DNA of 64,000 nucleotides, taken from NCBI GenBank assembly GCA_911728455.2, contig OU452225.1, forward strand, positions 25,020,495-25,084,494. The letters run 5' to 3'. The stretch comes from Marthasterias glacialis (lineage: Eukaryota > Echinodermata > Asteroidea > Forcipulatida > Asteriidae). The position numbers were made by a program, and so were the translations under genes. The notes beneath the pieces are model-generated. The model had not been told where the DNA came from. It did not search any database and was given only the letters and a program-made list of their open reading frames with translations. Below are positions 34,345 to 46,700 of this stretch, piece by piece. How positions within the stretch are numbered: position 1 is the stretch's first letter; each line of letters begins with the position of its first letter.

Positions 34345-35480
34345 TCATTTTTGGGTCTATGGTGGTCTTGACAATGCACTACTGCTAGCTAAACGTCGTT
34401 TTAGTTTCTTTGGGCATGAGTTGAGTGCATGAGCTTTCTGGCCACGTGATGAAACGTTCACTTGATTTTTCTTTTTTTAAAGGTCAATAATTAGCGTTTT
34501 AGCTACGAAAAAAAAGGGAAATAAAGCCCAACATCCATTAAAAAATCCCTTAAACAAGTGGCAGCTGGATATGGAAACTGTTCCAGATAAAGTGGCAGTC
34601 GGACACAACATTTTTGCCTTTTTAATTTTATGTTCAGTTTTGTACTCGGTTTCGTTTCTCCCACCTCCCCCTCCCCTCCCCACACCCGCCACACACACTA
34701 CCAACACACACACACACCCAGTCACAAAACTATAAAAATAGTTTATAAACAAAATTAGCGTCTTTCCTAATTAAATTAACAAGTTTAGAAATGTCTTTCA
34801 ACCAACAACTGTACATGTACGGTCATGACGGTGTACAGCCGGATACATTTTCAGAGCACATGTATTTCAAATTCGCCGCCTCGCCCAACAGTAAGCCATA
34901 AGTTTCGTTTCATTTTGACTGTTTCTAAATTTCATATTCACAACAGGAAGTATTCTGGCAATGCTACAAGTAATATTCAACTTACCTTTATCACTTTACG
35001 GTGGTTTTATCGACCAAATTGGCAATAAAATGTTGACAAACTGGAGAGAAAAATATGGAGATTTTCGAGGTCAGCCATTTTGTTCACGTGCGGTAAGGGC
35101 GCCCAAGCGCGCACTGCTGATAATTTGCATATCAAAGCAAGCCATATGGTAATAAGACACGACTTCCATGGTACACTTTCGTTGGGTAAAACATTTCTCA
35201 TAAATAAAAAAGTGGATATTAAAAATGTAGATACACAAGTTTGATGACATGCAAATTGGGTTTCTGGTTAAAATATGCATTCTGAATAATCACGTAAATT
35301 GCCTTCAAGACTTTTGAAAAGATGGGTAAGAAAGACGGAACTTTGAAAATCGCCACCCATTAATGAACATCCCTATTTAAAAAATTGAACTTTCGAAGAG
35401 AAGACTAAAAGCAAGAAAAAACAGGTTAGGAGAATTAAGCACTTAAAAGTCAATTGAATGTATTAAACGAAAGATAAACT
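34345..35480. other. unassigned AT-rich stretch
   Basis: No gene or large repeat recognised apart from a CA-rich run near 34690-34720. Confidence 0.5.
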
Positions 35481-35539
35481 TTTGAATTCTCCTTACCTCA
35501 TTATGCAAAGACATCATCTCGTGAAGGGTTCCCTACAGC

Positions 35540-35860
35540 AACAGAAGGGGCTGAATATATGTGGGCGGGGCAAAGGGAACGGGAGGAGGATGGACGGGGA
35601 AGGATGGATGGGTGGGGGAAGGAGGGGAAGAGGTGGGAAAAAGAGGGGAAGGGGTGGCATTGGGGCAGGGAGTAATAGTGCAAGAGGGGGCTGGCTATTT
35701 GTATACCTGGAATACTCCAACTAAGATATGAATGTATAAGGAGCGAGAGGAGAACGTGAAAGGGGCAGGATGGGGGTATGGGCAGAGATTAATGGGGCGG
35801 GGAGGGAGGGGGTTGGCTATGTTTGTAAACCTGGATCGCTCCGACTAAAACGTGAAGGTC
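35540..35860. repeat. G-rich tandem duplication
   Basis: Two ~150-bp copies share GGCTGGCTATTTGTATACCTGG-like sequence (GGTTGGCTATGTTTGTAAAC in the second), separated by purine-rich GGGGAAGGRGGGG runs. Confidence 0.6.
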
Positions 35861-36670
35861 TGAGTGGTTTTGGCTATGGCGTAGCAAGCATTTTTTTTTT
35901 CGATGAATCTCTTCTATGATGAAAATGTTGGTTCTATAAGAAGAACCAAGGTTGTGATTTGTTGGTTTCGATTCGACTTCTCAAACAGTACTTTGACTGC
36001 TTCAAGAGCTAAATTTCACATTGTTGTTACCCATAAACTTATTCATTTCTCACCACATCATGTAAAACTTCCAATCTCACACAAAACCATTAAAAAGAAT
36101 GCCTTGTTGGGCAAAGTCAATAAATTGTAGACGAGAGAGTAGTTCGTCCCATTGTAAAGTGACTTTTATTTCATCAGTAACATTGAAATGGTTTGAATAG
36201 ATAAACACTTAGAGAGATGGTGAATATCAATGCTACGATGCCATTGAGTTTGTGCATGGCATTACCCAACATGGCTGCGAAACGATCTTTTCCCGGGGTC
36301 ATGCAACCTCTCTATAGAAAAGGACCAGTTACTGGGGCGCCTGCTAACGTCTCAAAAGTCTCCCATTCGCAATGCACACAGTAAAACATGGGAATCGGAA
36401 CCACAAAAGAACCCAACCAAGATTTATCGTGGGTGATGATGTCGAGGTGAACTGGCTCAAGAGGTTATTGACTTAGAGACTGCCATTTTTTATCTTGGCT
36501 GCTGAGCTTTAACAGTAGCATTCATGGGACTTAATAAAGATGTAATAAAACAAAACAGCATAATGAGAGTTTCGCTTATTGTCCGTATATCTAGGTTGAC
36601 TGTGCTATGATGGTACAATCTTTTGCGAGTGCCATGTATAGCCTCATTCATGGAATACAACCTTTGGATA

Positions 36671-36843
36671 TAGACCTTATGCATTGACGTCATCACGCCG
36701 CCATCTTAGAGGTAAATGGATGATGTAACAATGGAAACGCAGAGATTTGTACGCGCGGCGCACAGGATTGGTCAATGAACAACCTCATTTTGACCTCTAG
36801 GCGAGGGCGCCCTACTCAAATGACGTCATGTGCATAAGGTCTA
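36671..36843. mobile_element. 173-bp MITE with TA ends
   Basis: TAGACCTTATGCA..TGACGTCA at the left is mirrored by TGACGTCATGTGCATAAGGT at the right. Terminal TA fits a Tc1/mariner-type target. Confidence 0.7.
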
Positions 36844-37015
36844 TTAGAGACAAAGCTTGGTTCAGTTTTCCAGCACTCCCGACTTGCACAGTTAGTTTGT
36901 AAAATAAAATAGAAACCAATAAATGCCATGATCGGATTTATTTCTTATTGCTACTACAGCTTAAGCGGGAGAAGGGATTGATAATAATTTCAAAATGTTC
37001 ACAAAAACAATTCCA

Positions 37016-37163
37016 GGGCTCGATTTCACAAAGAGTTAAGATTGATCTTAACTGCGAATCAATCGTAATTGCTCAGCAAAGTCTGATGTCACAATGCAAA
37101 TTACTATGGTAATACTGATAACTCATCTTAAGATGAATCTTAGTGCTTTGTGAAATCGACCCC
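37016..37163. mobile_element. MITE, family A
   Basis: GGCTCGATTTCACAAAG at the left and CTTTGTGAAATCGACCCC at the right; AAGATTGATCTTA-like inner arms. Related copies lie at 41519, 42535, 50877, 54612 and 60125. Confidence 0.75.
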
Positions 37164-37169
37164 AGATCT

Positions 37170-40154
37170 CAAAGAAATACATAAAATCAGGTTAAACTAC
37201 ACATAATTCATTTACTTAGGTGTATTATCAACAATAAAATCTTTTGCATAGCACCATGTAACAGTTTACAAGGTGCTGTGGCGCAATCTGCAGCCGATCA
37301 AGTTATTGGAAAATTGTTGTCATTTAAATAAAAATAACATAAACCTTTAATTTCAAATGTGCAACAAAAACAATGACCAGTTTTGAGTGAAAAAGACAGT
37401 TCTCATTTTACAGAAACTTTGGAAACATGTACTTTCTGAGCATAAATAGAATTATTGTTTTTTTAGATTTTTTTTCCCAGAGAGCTCAATGGAGTTGGGT
37501 CCAAACCTGTTTGGATTTTAACAGCTTTTACTCACTAGCATTACCGAACATTAAGCAATAATAATTGTTTTACTCAGGTGTGAACACAAAAGACGGGCAA
37601 AATAAAGAAATAAAGAACAAGTGGAAAGAATACCAACAACAAAAATTGTTTCTGTTTTTAACGATAAATACCAGTAGGTGTTCATTAACGTTTCCGGAAG
37701 TCAATTTTTTCATGTTTAACCCCCCCAAACAATGCCGTCTTGTGGTTGCGCACTGAAAAGAAGTCTATATTACTAAAGTCAGTAAAAGACAGATTTAGTA
37801 ACAGTTAATAATAGGTGTTTGTCTAAATGGTTGACGCCTCACCAATTCAAGGTTGCATGTAATCAATTTCTTTTTACTTGCCTGAAATTTCACAGATTGG
37901 AAAGATTCTATTTTACTGAAGTCTGTAGGATATAGATTTAATAACAGCAAATAAAGTCCTCATTTCTGAATAAAAAGGGGTGACTGTCTAAATGTCTGAA
38001 GTCACCAAATTCAAGGTTTCATATAGCCGTGTTTCTCTTAACATATCACAGATGCACAAGTTGCTTTTGATGTTCTTGATACACTTATGGATATACCTTT
38101 TCTTCAAGGAACATAGTGTTACTGCTACACACATGAATTCCCAGCCTGTTTTTTAATTATTTATTTTTAAAAATTAAGTCACATAATTTCACTCTCAGGT
38201 AGCACCTATGAAAGTTTTCATTACACAGCAGCATAAACTTATAAAAGCATGCGATTTACTGCGCAATGACTGCAAGATGAAGGCTTTTTTTACTAACTAA
38301 AACTTCATTGCGTACAATTAACCGTAAAAGAATGGCACAAAACAAAACCATTCCAACATACAAACACCTTTTGAAATCAGCAGAATACCTTAATTATCAT
38401 AAATTCTGTGCATTATTTTAACAAACACCATGCAGAACTTTTGTGTGTGTATGTTTCACAAACTAAATTATCTACAATCATTACATGATATTTCTAAAGT
38501 ATATTTCTTCGTATTTCTTTTTTGTAAAATCTACAACCTTTTTTTGTTAAACATGAATCGAACATCTACAATACAAATATACACATCTAGTTTCACGGCT
38601 GACTGTTGCTGTGTATTATGCCGTTTTTTTTAAAGCATTTTCTTCAACAGCGTTTCACTTTTTGCATTATAAGACCGGCTTACTCACAAAATGTACAACA
38701 GCTTGAAATGTACAAAAGATTTCATTCTATGTTCTATTACACACACTGGGAATGGTCTACGAGTATTTGACTCCAGTATTTTTTTCCGTCACAATCTTTT
38801 TTTCAAAATAAATTTCAATTTTTTAGATCACATCTTCAGATTGCTTTTCAATGCTCAAGAGCAAAAAAAAATGTATATAAAATTTTACAAAAGTCATCGA
38901 AGGAATTTCTAACAACGTATCAAACAAATGGTATGTACATTTTATTTTCATAATTTCAAGAAATATAGGCGTAATCTGTGACAATTTAATAAGCAAAAGT
39001 TCTTGGGTTAACGTTTAGGATTAATCAAATGGCAATAATTTCTACCATTATTCAACCGAAGAATTCTTTCGATTCTGAAAAATGACAGCATTTCTGATGA
39101 AATAATTTTCTAGGGGCAACTACAATTTGACAAATCTCATATTTTCAAGAGATATAACTCGACACCTTTCAAAAGGTCATTCAGAAAGGAAAATCTATTT
39201 AGTAACCGTAGAAATGCCCCCAAAAGTATTTTGTAACACGAGAAACGATAACAGCGAATTTCTGGAAGCCCTTGTTTAAAAAAAAAGCCTCGTATGCGGA
39301 TTTATTTTCAAGATATTCCCATGGCAATGAGCCTGCGACATTAGACTACATTTCATGGCTGGTTTGCTTGCTTCGTAATTAATTTACTCCCATTGATGAC
39401 CTTGGAATTGTTTCTTCCAAGCAAATGATAAAAATCAACGGGGGAAAGAAATCAAAGTGACTGATAAATAAAGTTGTCCAAGGATTGCAGCATATTAACG
39501 GTTTGTGATCATTATTTACAAAGTAGTGCTTTGTACTCAATACATTTTTTAAATTTTTTGTCACAGCAAACAAAACTTCATTTACATAACTATTCGCACT
39601 TTCTGTGCTGAAAAGAGAAAAAAATTAATATACATAGGAGATGAAACTTACAGAATCACACAAACGCATCTATGTACATAACTGAATATACATGTAGTAC
39701 TCATCAATAAATCAGTCTTCCTTAACCTCATGAATATGCATGAGTATAGCCTATTTCATATAAATGTACATGTGCAACATCAAGCTTATATAAAGTCCAT
39801 GCAAGAACAGCACACTGGTTGTCTCCTAAGCGCATGTACAGTGTCCATATAGAGTTGAAATTTTCCGAGCTGGTACCTACCAAATAAGAGATCTCTAATA
39901 CCAAAAGGTATAGTCTCCTAAAACAGGTGTTGAACCTTGAGGTGTAGTCTCTTATACCAGCAGGTGTTGAATTAAATGGAGTAGTCTCTTTCACCAGCAG
40001 TCTCTAGAAATAAACTTTGTTCATCATTTGTCCCGATAAAGGACCTGAGTTGAGTACACAATACCCAGAAGGCACTGAGCACTGAGTGGAGACTAGTCAT
40101 AAGTTATCCAGATACAAGTACCATCTCCAAATCTCTCAAGCAGCTTCTCTCTGC
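37170..40154 (-). other. probable 3' UTR and downstream region of the latrophilin-like gene
   Basis: The stretch next to the stop codon should hold the 3' UTR. On the minus strand AATAAA occurs near 39299-39304 and 38941-38946, either of which could end the transcript. No other gene is seen; the rest is AT-rich sequence. Confidence 0.35.
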
Positions 40155-40714
40155 TTATATAAGTGTTTCTCGTCTGGGGGACAAATTTGTGATCCCCATG
40201 AACTCCACCCCGGAGTTACTGTCTGCAGAATCCTCCTCGTCGGGTCTGTACTCCTCCAGTGGAGACCACTGACCGACCTTCTGCGAGTCACTGTTAATCC
40301 TAGCTATTCTTTTGCTTGTAACTTTCGGTGATCTTGGAAGATCAGGCAAGCTGCTTTTCTTGGTCACGTTGGGGTGTTTTCCACTGCCGTCAGAATCTGC
40401 GTTCAGTAGGTCTGGCAGGCTGCGGAAAGTCCCGCTTTTCGGTTGCTGCTGTGCTGGTGGCGGCGGCTTATAAACCGGTGGTTCAGTCGGTGACTGGAGG
40501 AGGGGTCGGATCTCATTAGGACTTGCAGGTGACTCGCTGCAGCTGTGGTTTCGTCTTGGAAGGGGAGTAGGGGTGCTCCGCTGGCTGTCGGAGCTGTTGG
40601 CTGACCGAGCCATCTCGACATGTCCGTCCTCCATCTCCAAGCCGATACCTTCATCAGACAAGCGTGGGTTGGCCTCTTTGTTTACTGGGGTGAACTTCAC
40701 TGGTATGTACTCTC
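40155..40714 (-). CDS. ADGRL: ADGRL-like exon: cytoplasmic tail and stop
   Basis: The terminal exon follows TGCGTTGCAG and supplies 185 residues. It starts [18 protein letters not shown], has [11 protein letters not shown] and a Pro-rich stretch, and ends ETLI before TAA. Short Ser/Thr-Pro sites suggest phosphorylation and adaptor binding. Confidence 0.9.
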
Positions 40715-43700
40715 CTGCAACGCAAACCAAAATTTCAAAAAATTACATACCGAAATCAAACACTGGACAACCACAATCAGCTGGCCAAATTTCAAAAATG
40801 CTGCTTTCTAGATAATAAATCAAGGAATTTGCATCATCTTCCCTGCAAAGTCTACCTGTACCAACAGGGAACAGCATCAGGCCCAATATGTCACTAGGGC
40901 AATACAGGCAACTGACTCCAAGCCCCTGGTCATTGCCTTGGTGCCCTTTGAAATGCACCAATACAATTTGTTATTTCCCTCATTGTGGTGCCCTTTTCTA
41001 AGGGCAAATTGCCTTGTCCTTAAACGAATCAAAGATGGAAGTATCAGCCCTCCAATAATAGACACAATGTGATGACTCTGAAGCTAACTGACTAGAGACT
41101 TGAATGAATAAATTTGCTTAGCAAGTTTCTGTTTAACACAGCTCTTGGAAATACTGATCCATTAAGCCCCGCCCCCTTATATGTTGACCAATCACAGCCT
41201 TGGCTATGCCACTGAAAGTCTGAGACAAGTCCGACGCGATAAAATCCTATTAGGAAATGTAAACATTAAGTGCGCGAACTTATAGCGCGCAAGTTCATGT
41301 CGTGCAGTGTGGCATTGAATAAACGAACATTGTGCTGCCTACGTGTACAGTAGTGATGTAGTCAATGCTGTGATTGGTCAATATGTTTAGGGGGCGGGAC
41401 TTAATGGATCAGTCTATTGCCCACTGAACACATCATTCTCCCAGGTTACTAACATAGGCCTGTGACGACCCATCAGCCAAGGTCTGACTCCGAGGCTAGT
41501 GATGGTCTTTAAAAACTAGGACTCAATTTCGGAAAAGCTCTTACGCAGAAAACAATTACACAGCCAATTTGTAAATGCTGGCTAGTATTAACATGTTTCT
41601 GCTGAACAATGTTTTCTTGTGCTTTAGGCTTTATGAAATTGGGCCTAACTTACTGACCATCAATCAGTGGAGACCGATTGACCAGGCTATGACACCTATC
41701 ACTGACCAGTCTCTGATTCAGGGGCCAGAGATGCCTCAAAACCAGGCACCCCATCGCTGACCACCAGAAGCCATGCACCGACCAGAGAACAGAATGACAC
41801 CACTCTGTGTAACGTGCTTCCTTCGTTAGACCATTGCTACACACATGACCGATGCAACACTTCAAGGAAATACCAACTATTGATTAAAAATGAAACTTAA
41901 TGCAGTGTGCCTCCCGTGTATCATGCAGTAAGTACAACCATGAAGGTAGGTACAACCAAAGAGTTGTGGATTTGACCATGCACAATTTCAAAAATGCTTC
42001 AACAACGTAACCGATAGTCTTCATGACTTTGTTGCAACCACCTTAACTTGGATGTGATTAGATCCTCAACTTGGAAATGATTACAACCTTAACTTGGACG
42101 TGATTAGAACCTTAACTTGGACATGATTAGAACCTTAACTTGGACATGATTAGAACCTTAACTTGGACGTGATTAGAACCTTAACTTGGATGTAATTAGA
42201 ACCTTAACTTGGACGTAATTAGAACCTTAATTTGGATGTAATTAGAACCTTAACTTTGACATGATTAGATTCATAACTTGGATGTAATTAGAACCTTAAT
42301 TTGGACGTAATTAGAACCTTAATTTGGACGTGATTAGAACCTTAACTTTGACATGATTAGATTCATAACTTGGATGTGATGAGAACCTTAACTTGGACGA
42401 GAATAGAACCTTAACTTGGACGTGATTAGAACCATAACTCCTCTTGTCTCCTTGGCTGGGGACCCTCCTGGATTCTCCACTCTATGGTCCCTCAACACCA
42501 AAATATTTGGACTTGGATAAGATTGGTAGATCTTGGGTCGATTTCACAAAACTCTTCCTCATTTAGGACTAGTCCTAACTCCAGATAAGACGTGTCTTAA
42601 CTCTTTGTGAAATCAACCCCAGGCCCATAAGATGGTGCTTGTGTATATTATGGGCATTTGTTATTTGGGCCTACATGTCCAAATTCCTCCAAAATCAGAC
42701 CACTTGCTGATCAGGATTTTTGAGGGTTTGGGAGGGTCACACCCTTTAGACACTTTCATTTCTGTATAACTATCACCATACGCCCAGACACTGCTAATCT
42801 TGTTGATTTTTTGACTCAGGATTTCCAGGGAAAATGTCAGAAAAATTGCTAACAAACAGAACTAAATGGTTTTGTTTTTATCATTGTAGATTCTATGTTA
42901 ACCTAAGAAACATTAGAAAATGTCAATTCAGGACATGACCTTTTCTTTGACCCTCCCGTTTTATCAGAAGAAGGTCAAATCTTGCGGCCGTTTGTAGCCA
43001 CTACGGGCATTTTGGTTGAAGCTGCTTGTGGCCCCAAGGATCTCTCCAGAGTTAAGGATTAACAGTACTTTATTCTATAAAGTACAGTATTCTATAAAGT
43101 ATGTAGAATGTTAGTGATTGAGAAAAAGAGGTGGCTGGATTGTTTTAGTACGAAGAAGTAAACTATTACTAAAATGAAAAACTTGGATAAAGTTACATGA
43201 AGCCTCCTCAGACATTACTTTCTCATCCTCCCTGATTTTTAGACCTGGGGGTTGGAGGGTGGGGTTAGGGGGCTCATTTTCACAAACATTTGCTTAGAAC
43301 AAAAACTTTGGCCCAATAGATGAAACAGGTTACCAGCCCAGATTCTTAACCATGTAGTTTTTGGCTGGTCCTAATATTTTGTTTTCTGTTTAGTAAATAT
43401 ATTGTCCATCTAAACAGCTCTTTAAAAATGATCCATGGAAACTCTGTAAAACTTTTTTTTATTAGTCTCTCAGAAAGACTCTGCTGGGGTCGAAACGAGA
43501 GGCATTTCTAACACAGGTTTTTTGTTGGTGAGCAACAGCAGGCCGGCAACTCCGTTCCTGTAAAGGGCAAGGCAGTTTTACCTCAGTAAACTGCACTTCA
43601 TGAGAGAAATGCATGGGGCACCAAGGCGATGATGACCAGGGGCATGGAGGCCATTGCCTCTGTGGAGTATCTATCAGGGCTACAACACAGAATTCCTATT

Positions 43701-46700
43701 TTTGTTTTCATTTGAAACTTCACGGGATCAGACTTTTGCTTTGGTCTTTTAACATCACTAAAAGATACTGGGAGATGAGTTAAGCAGTTAATACATGGGG
43801 GTAAGTTTAACTGTTTAGTTTACAAGACAACTAGCGTGAACTGTGAACACAAATTTAACCAGCAGTATGACCGTTAAACGGAGATCACTCTGCATGTGGA
43901 TTAAGTGCAAGAAAAAGCTATAAACTCATCAGAGGAAAAATGAGTTAGTGAAGCCGTTAAAGACATGCACAGCTCGGCACAACTGAACTCATCTCCTTTG
44001 CTTGCATTTCAGAAACGGATGTTTGTTGAGAAAGTTCAAGTTGAAAATCTTCATTGGATCATTGAAGGCCATCAAATCTCAATCAGTCAAGGAGATGCTT
44101 GACTACGGAGGAAGAAAATTCAAAGCCAACGAGTGACCAGAGCAGTTAAACACCAAAATCAAAAATGAAGTTAAAAAAAAAAAACCAACCCAAATCACAT
44201 CCTGGAGGCCAAACCATAAAGTACCAACAACTTTTAAAAACTTCTCAAAACCAAGCCAGTACAATTCAGTGACACATGCAGCAGCCATTAATCCCATAAT
44301 GCATCTCCAGCCGGGGTAGCTTGCTCCACAAGTTCAAAGGTTACAAAAGGTGAAAGGTCAACAACAAGAAGAAACCTGTGTCTTGGTGAACTGATAAATG
44401 GAGTGATCATGCAAATGCATTTGAAAGAAATTGATCGGAATGTTTGTTTTTAGTTGCGGAACGTTAGAGAGACATGAGATCATTGCGTTTCTATATTACT
44501 TCTTGTCTGAAGCTGGTTCCTTGCAAGAGGGGGCCGGCGCCCACACCTAGACGGACGATGCATACTGCACAGCACTGGGTCTGATACATGAACCTGATGA
44601 GCAGACATAGAGGGAAGGATGGAAGGGTAGGTAGGAGCAAAGGAAGGCAAGACGGTACATCAAAGACGTCAGGAAATGTACAAAAAAATTAAGCACATTT
44701 AGGTGGGGGCGGGAAGTGGAGATCAAAGCCAATTTGATTACGGACAGTCATCACCTGTTTTTTATTGCTTTTTTTTACCTGGCATTTCCTTTTAGGAATA
44801 ATTTCTGTGCTCAGTTCTCATGTTTTGTTTTGTTTTCCATTTTCTTCCAGGTAGGTCTAAATTCAAGCTCCATTTACAATGGGCTGACAAAAGTTTTTGG
44901 GTCAATCGTCCGGTGTTGCTCTTCTGGATAGCATCATTTGGCTAAGACTTTTGAAAGGAAACAGCAGTTGCAATTTGCTGATCTGGAAGCCTGGGAAGGA
45001 GGATGACAGACGGAAAGGGTTGTTTGCTGAGGGTCATTTCCTAAAAAGGGTATCCCTCGGTTCAGTCACCCTGGATCTGCCCCCCCCCACCTCCCCACCC
45101 ACCCAAAAGGTAATGGCTACTAATCTAAGCAAACGAAATACAGTCAGCGGAGCAACAATCAAGGAGAAGGGCAGACATTTTGTCTACAACTACACTATCC
45201 CTTGCAACAGTAACTACACAAGTCCATTAAAGCAAAGAATAAATAGATGCTGTGAACTATCTCAGTTTGTATAAAGTTGTCCACCTACATGGTGTATTTA
45301 AAGGAAGGATATAGGCCATGTAACCTTTGTTTACAAAAAGAGTGACCTTGCACATGCCAGGGCCTTTCTGGCAGGCAAGATAGTACACTGACCATACGGG
45401 AAATGCTACATTTTGTATCATAATTTCCACATAAATTGAAGCGCTATAAAAAAAACCCAGCTGAACAAGTTTTGAGATGGTCCCCCCTTTTTTTCATATC
45501 AAAAGTTGATAAAAATCAGACAGTGCAATCTCCATAAAAAGTAAGAGTTTATGTGTTCTTCCACGGGGCTGTGTATAAATTGTGCCTGCAGGTTGTCCAG
45601 GCTCAGTGGCTCTTTTGTAAACATGTGATGTCACCTGGTCTTTAGTGGGCGGCTTAAATGTTTTACGAGGAACTCTAGATTATTTTTTATAGTAAGCGGT
45701 CATGCAATCGTATTAGGCGCCAAGTTTTTCCCGTTACTTAACAAGTCAGCGTACCTCAAGCAACCCAAGATCATCTGGGATCCATCACATGATTTGGTCT
45801 GATTCGACTGATTCAGTTTCTTTAGTTACTCCAATCAGTCTGGGGACAGTTCTCACATTACGGTCACCACAGATACCAGAAGTCTGAACGATTTCTTGTG
45901 ACTTGACATGCTAAAAATCTTTACTGATGACAACACAGTAAACCAGATTTCTCTTTTTTTGGTAAATATCTTGATGAGAATGGGAGACTTCAAGAGTTGA
46001 GACACTAAATGACAGCAGGCATCAGGCCGGGTAATTTTGTTTTTGAATAACTCTCTGCATGAGTACCTCACGCCTCTCATTGACTCTCATCTTGGTGGTT
46101 GGTTCGAATCCCACCTGAGCATCCTGTGGATTTTTGTCCCCACAGGGCTTAGTAAAGCATCGAGTATATACAGTGCTTATCACACATCAGTGTAAGTGTA
46201 CAACTAAAGTAATTATCGCTTGGCTTTGCAACAGATAGAGTGCGCAGATTTTGGTGTCACGGTGTGTGACTTCAGTACAAAACATACGATTCCGAAGTGG
46301 TTTGAAGCTTTGCATGGTGGGGATAATAGGAAGTGACTATTGCTAGTAAACTTGCAGCTACGATCAAGTATTTATCTCTTTTTGGGAAGACTGTTGGCTC
46401 TGAAAAGAGCAGTTGCTGGGGTCTCGACGTTCAGAACAGTCCACTCTGCTCGTCTTCAGGAGAAAGATTCCTGGCCAGAATTCCAGAATCTAACCACACC
46501 CTATGACCCTGACAGCTGCCTTGTATATAATTCAACTGACCTGAGTTTCTACCATTGGATGAGGTGGAGAGTTTGCGGTGGTGATCAACACTGCAGGAGC
46601 CTGTGGTGTTACTCAATCTCTTCTCCTCCTGGCTCCAGATACGGCGTTTCTAAACGAGAAAACAATCAAGTCAGATTGTCAACTTTGAATTTTGTATACA

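Noticed and set aside
34052..34432. 126-codon ORF
   Set aside because: It crosses the centre and right arm of the foldback element and reads out of it; no coding signal.
44897..45274. 125-codon plus-strand ORF in a receptor intron
   Set aside because: No similarity, low-complexity parts and no splice or promoter support.
46420..46475. Hammerhead-like core (CTGAAGA ... GAACGTC) on the minus strand
   Set aside because: Stem II cannot be formed with the required closing pair and the second copy at 53 kb does not keep the core.
46292..46480. Histone gene
   Set aside because: Only the 3' stem-loop-like motif is present; no histone coding sequence lies upstream on that strand, and the motif is in a repeat.
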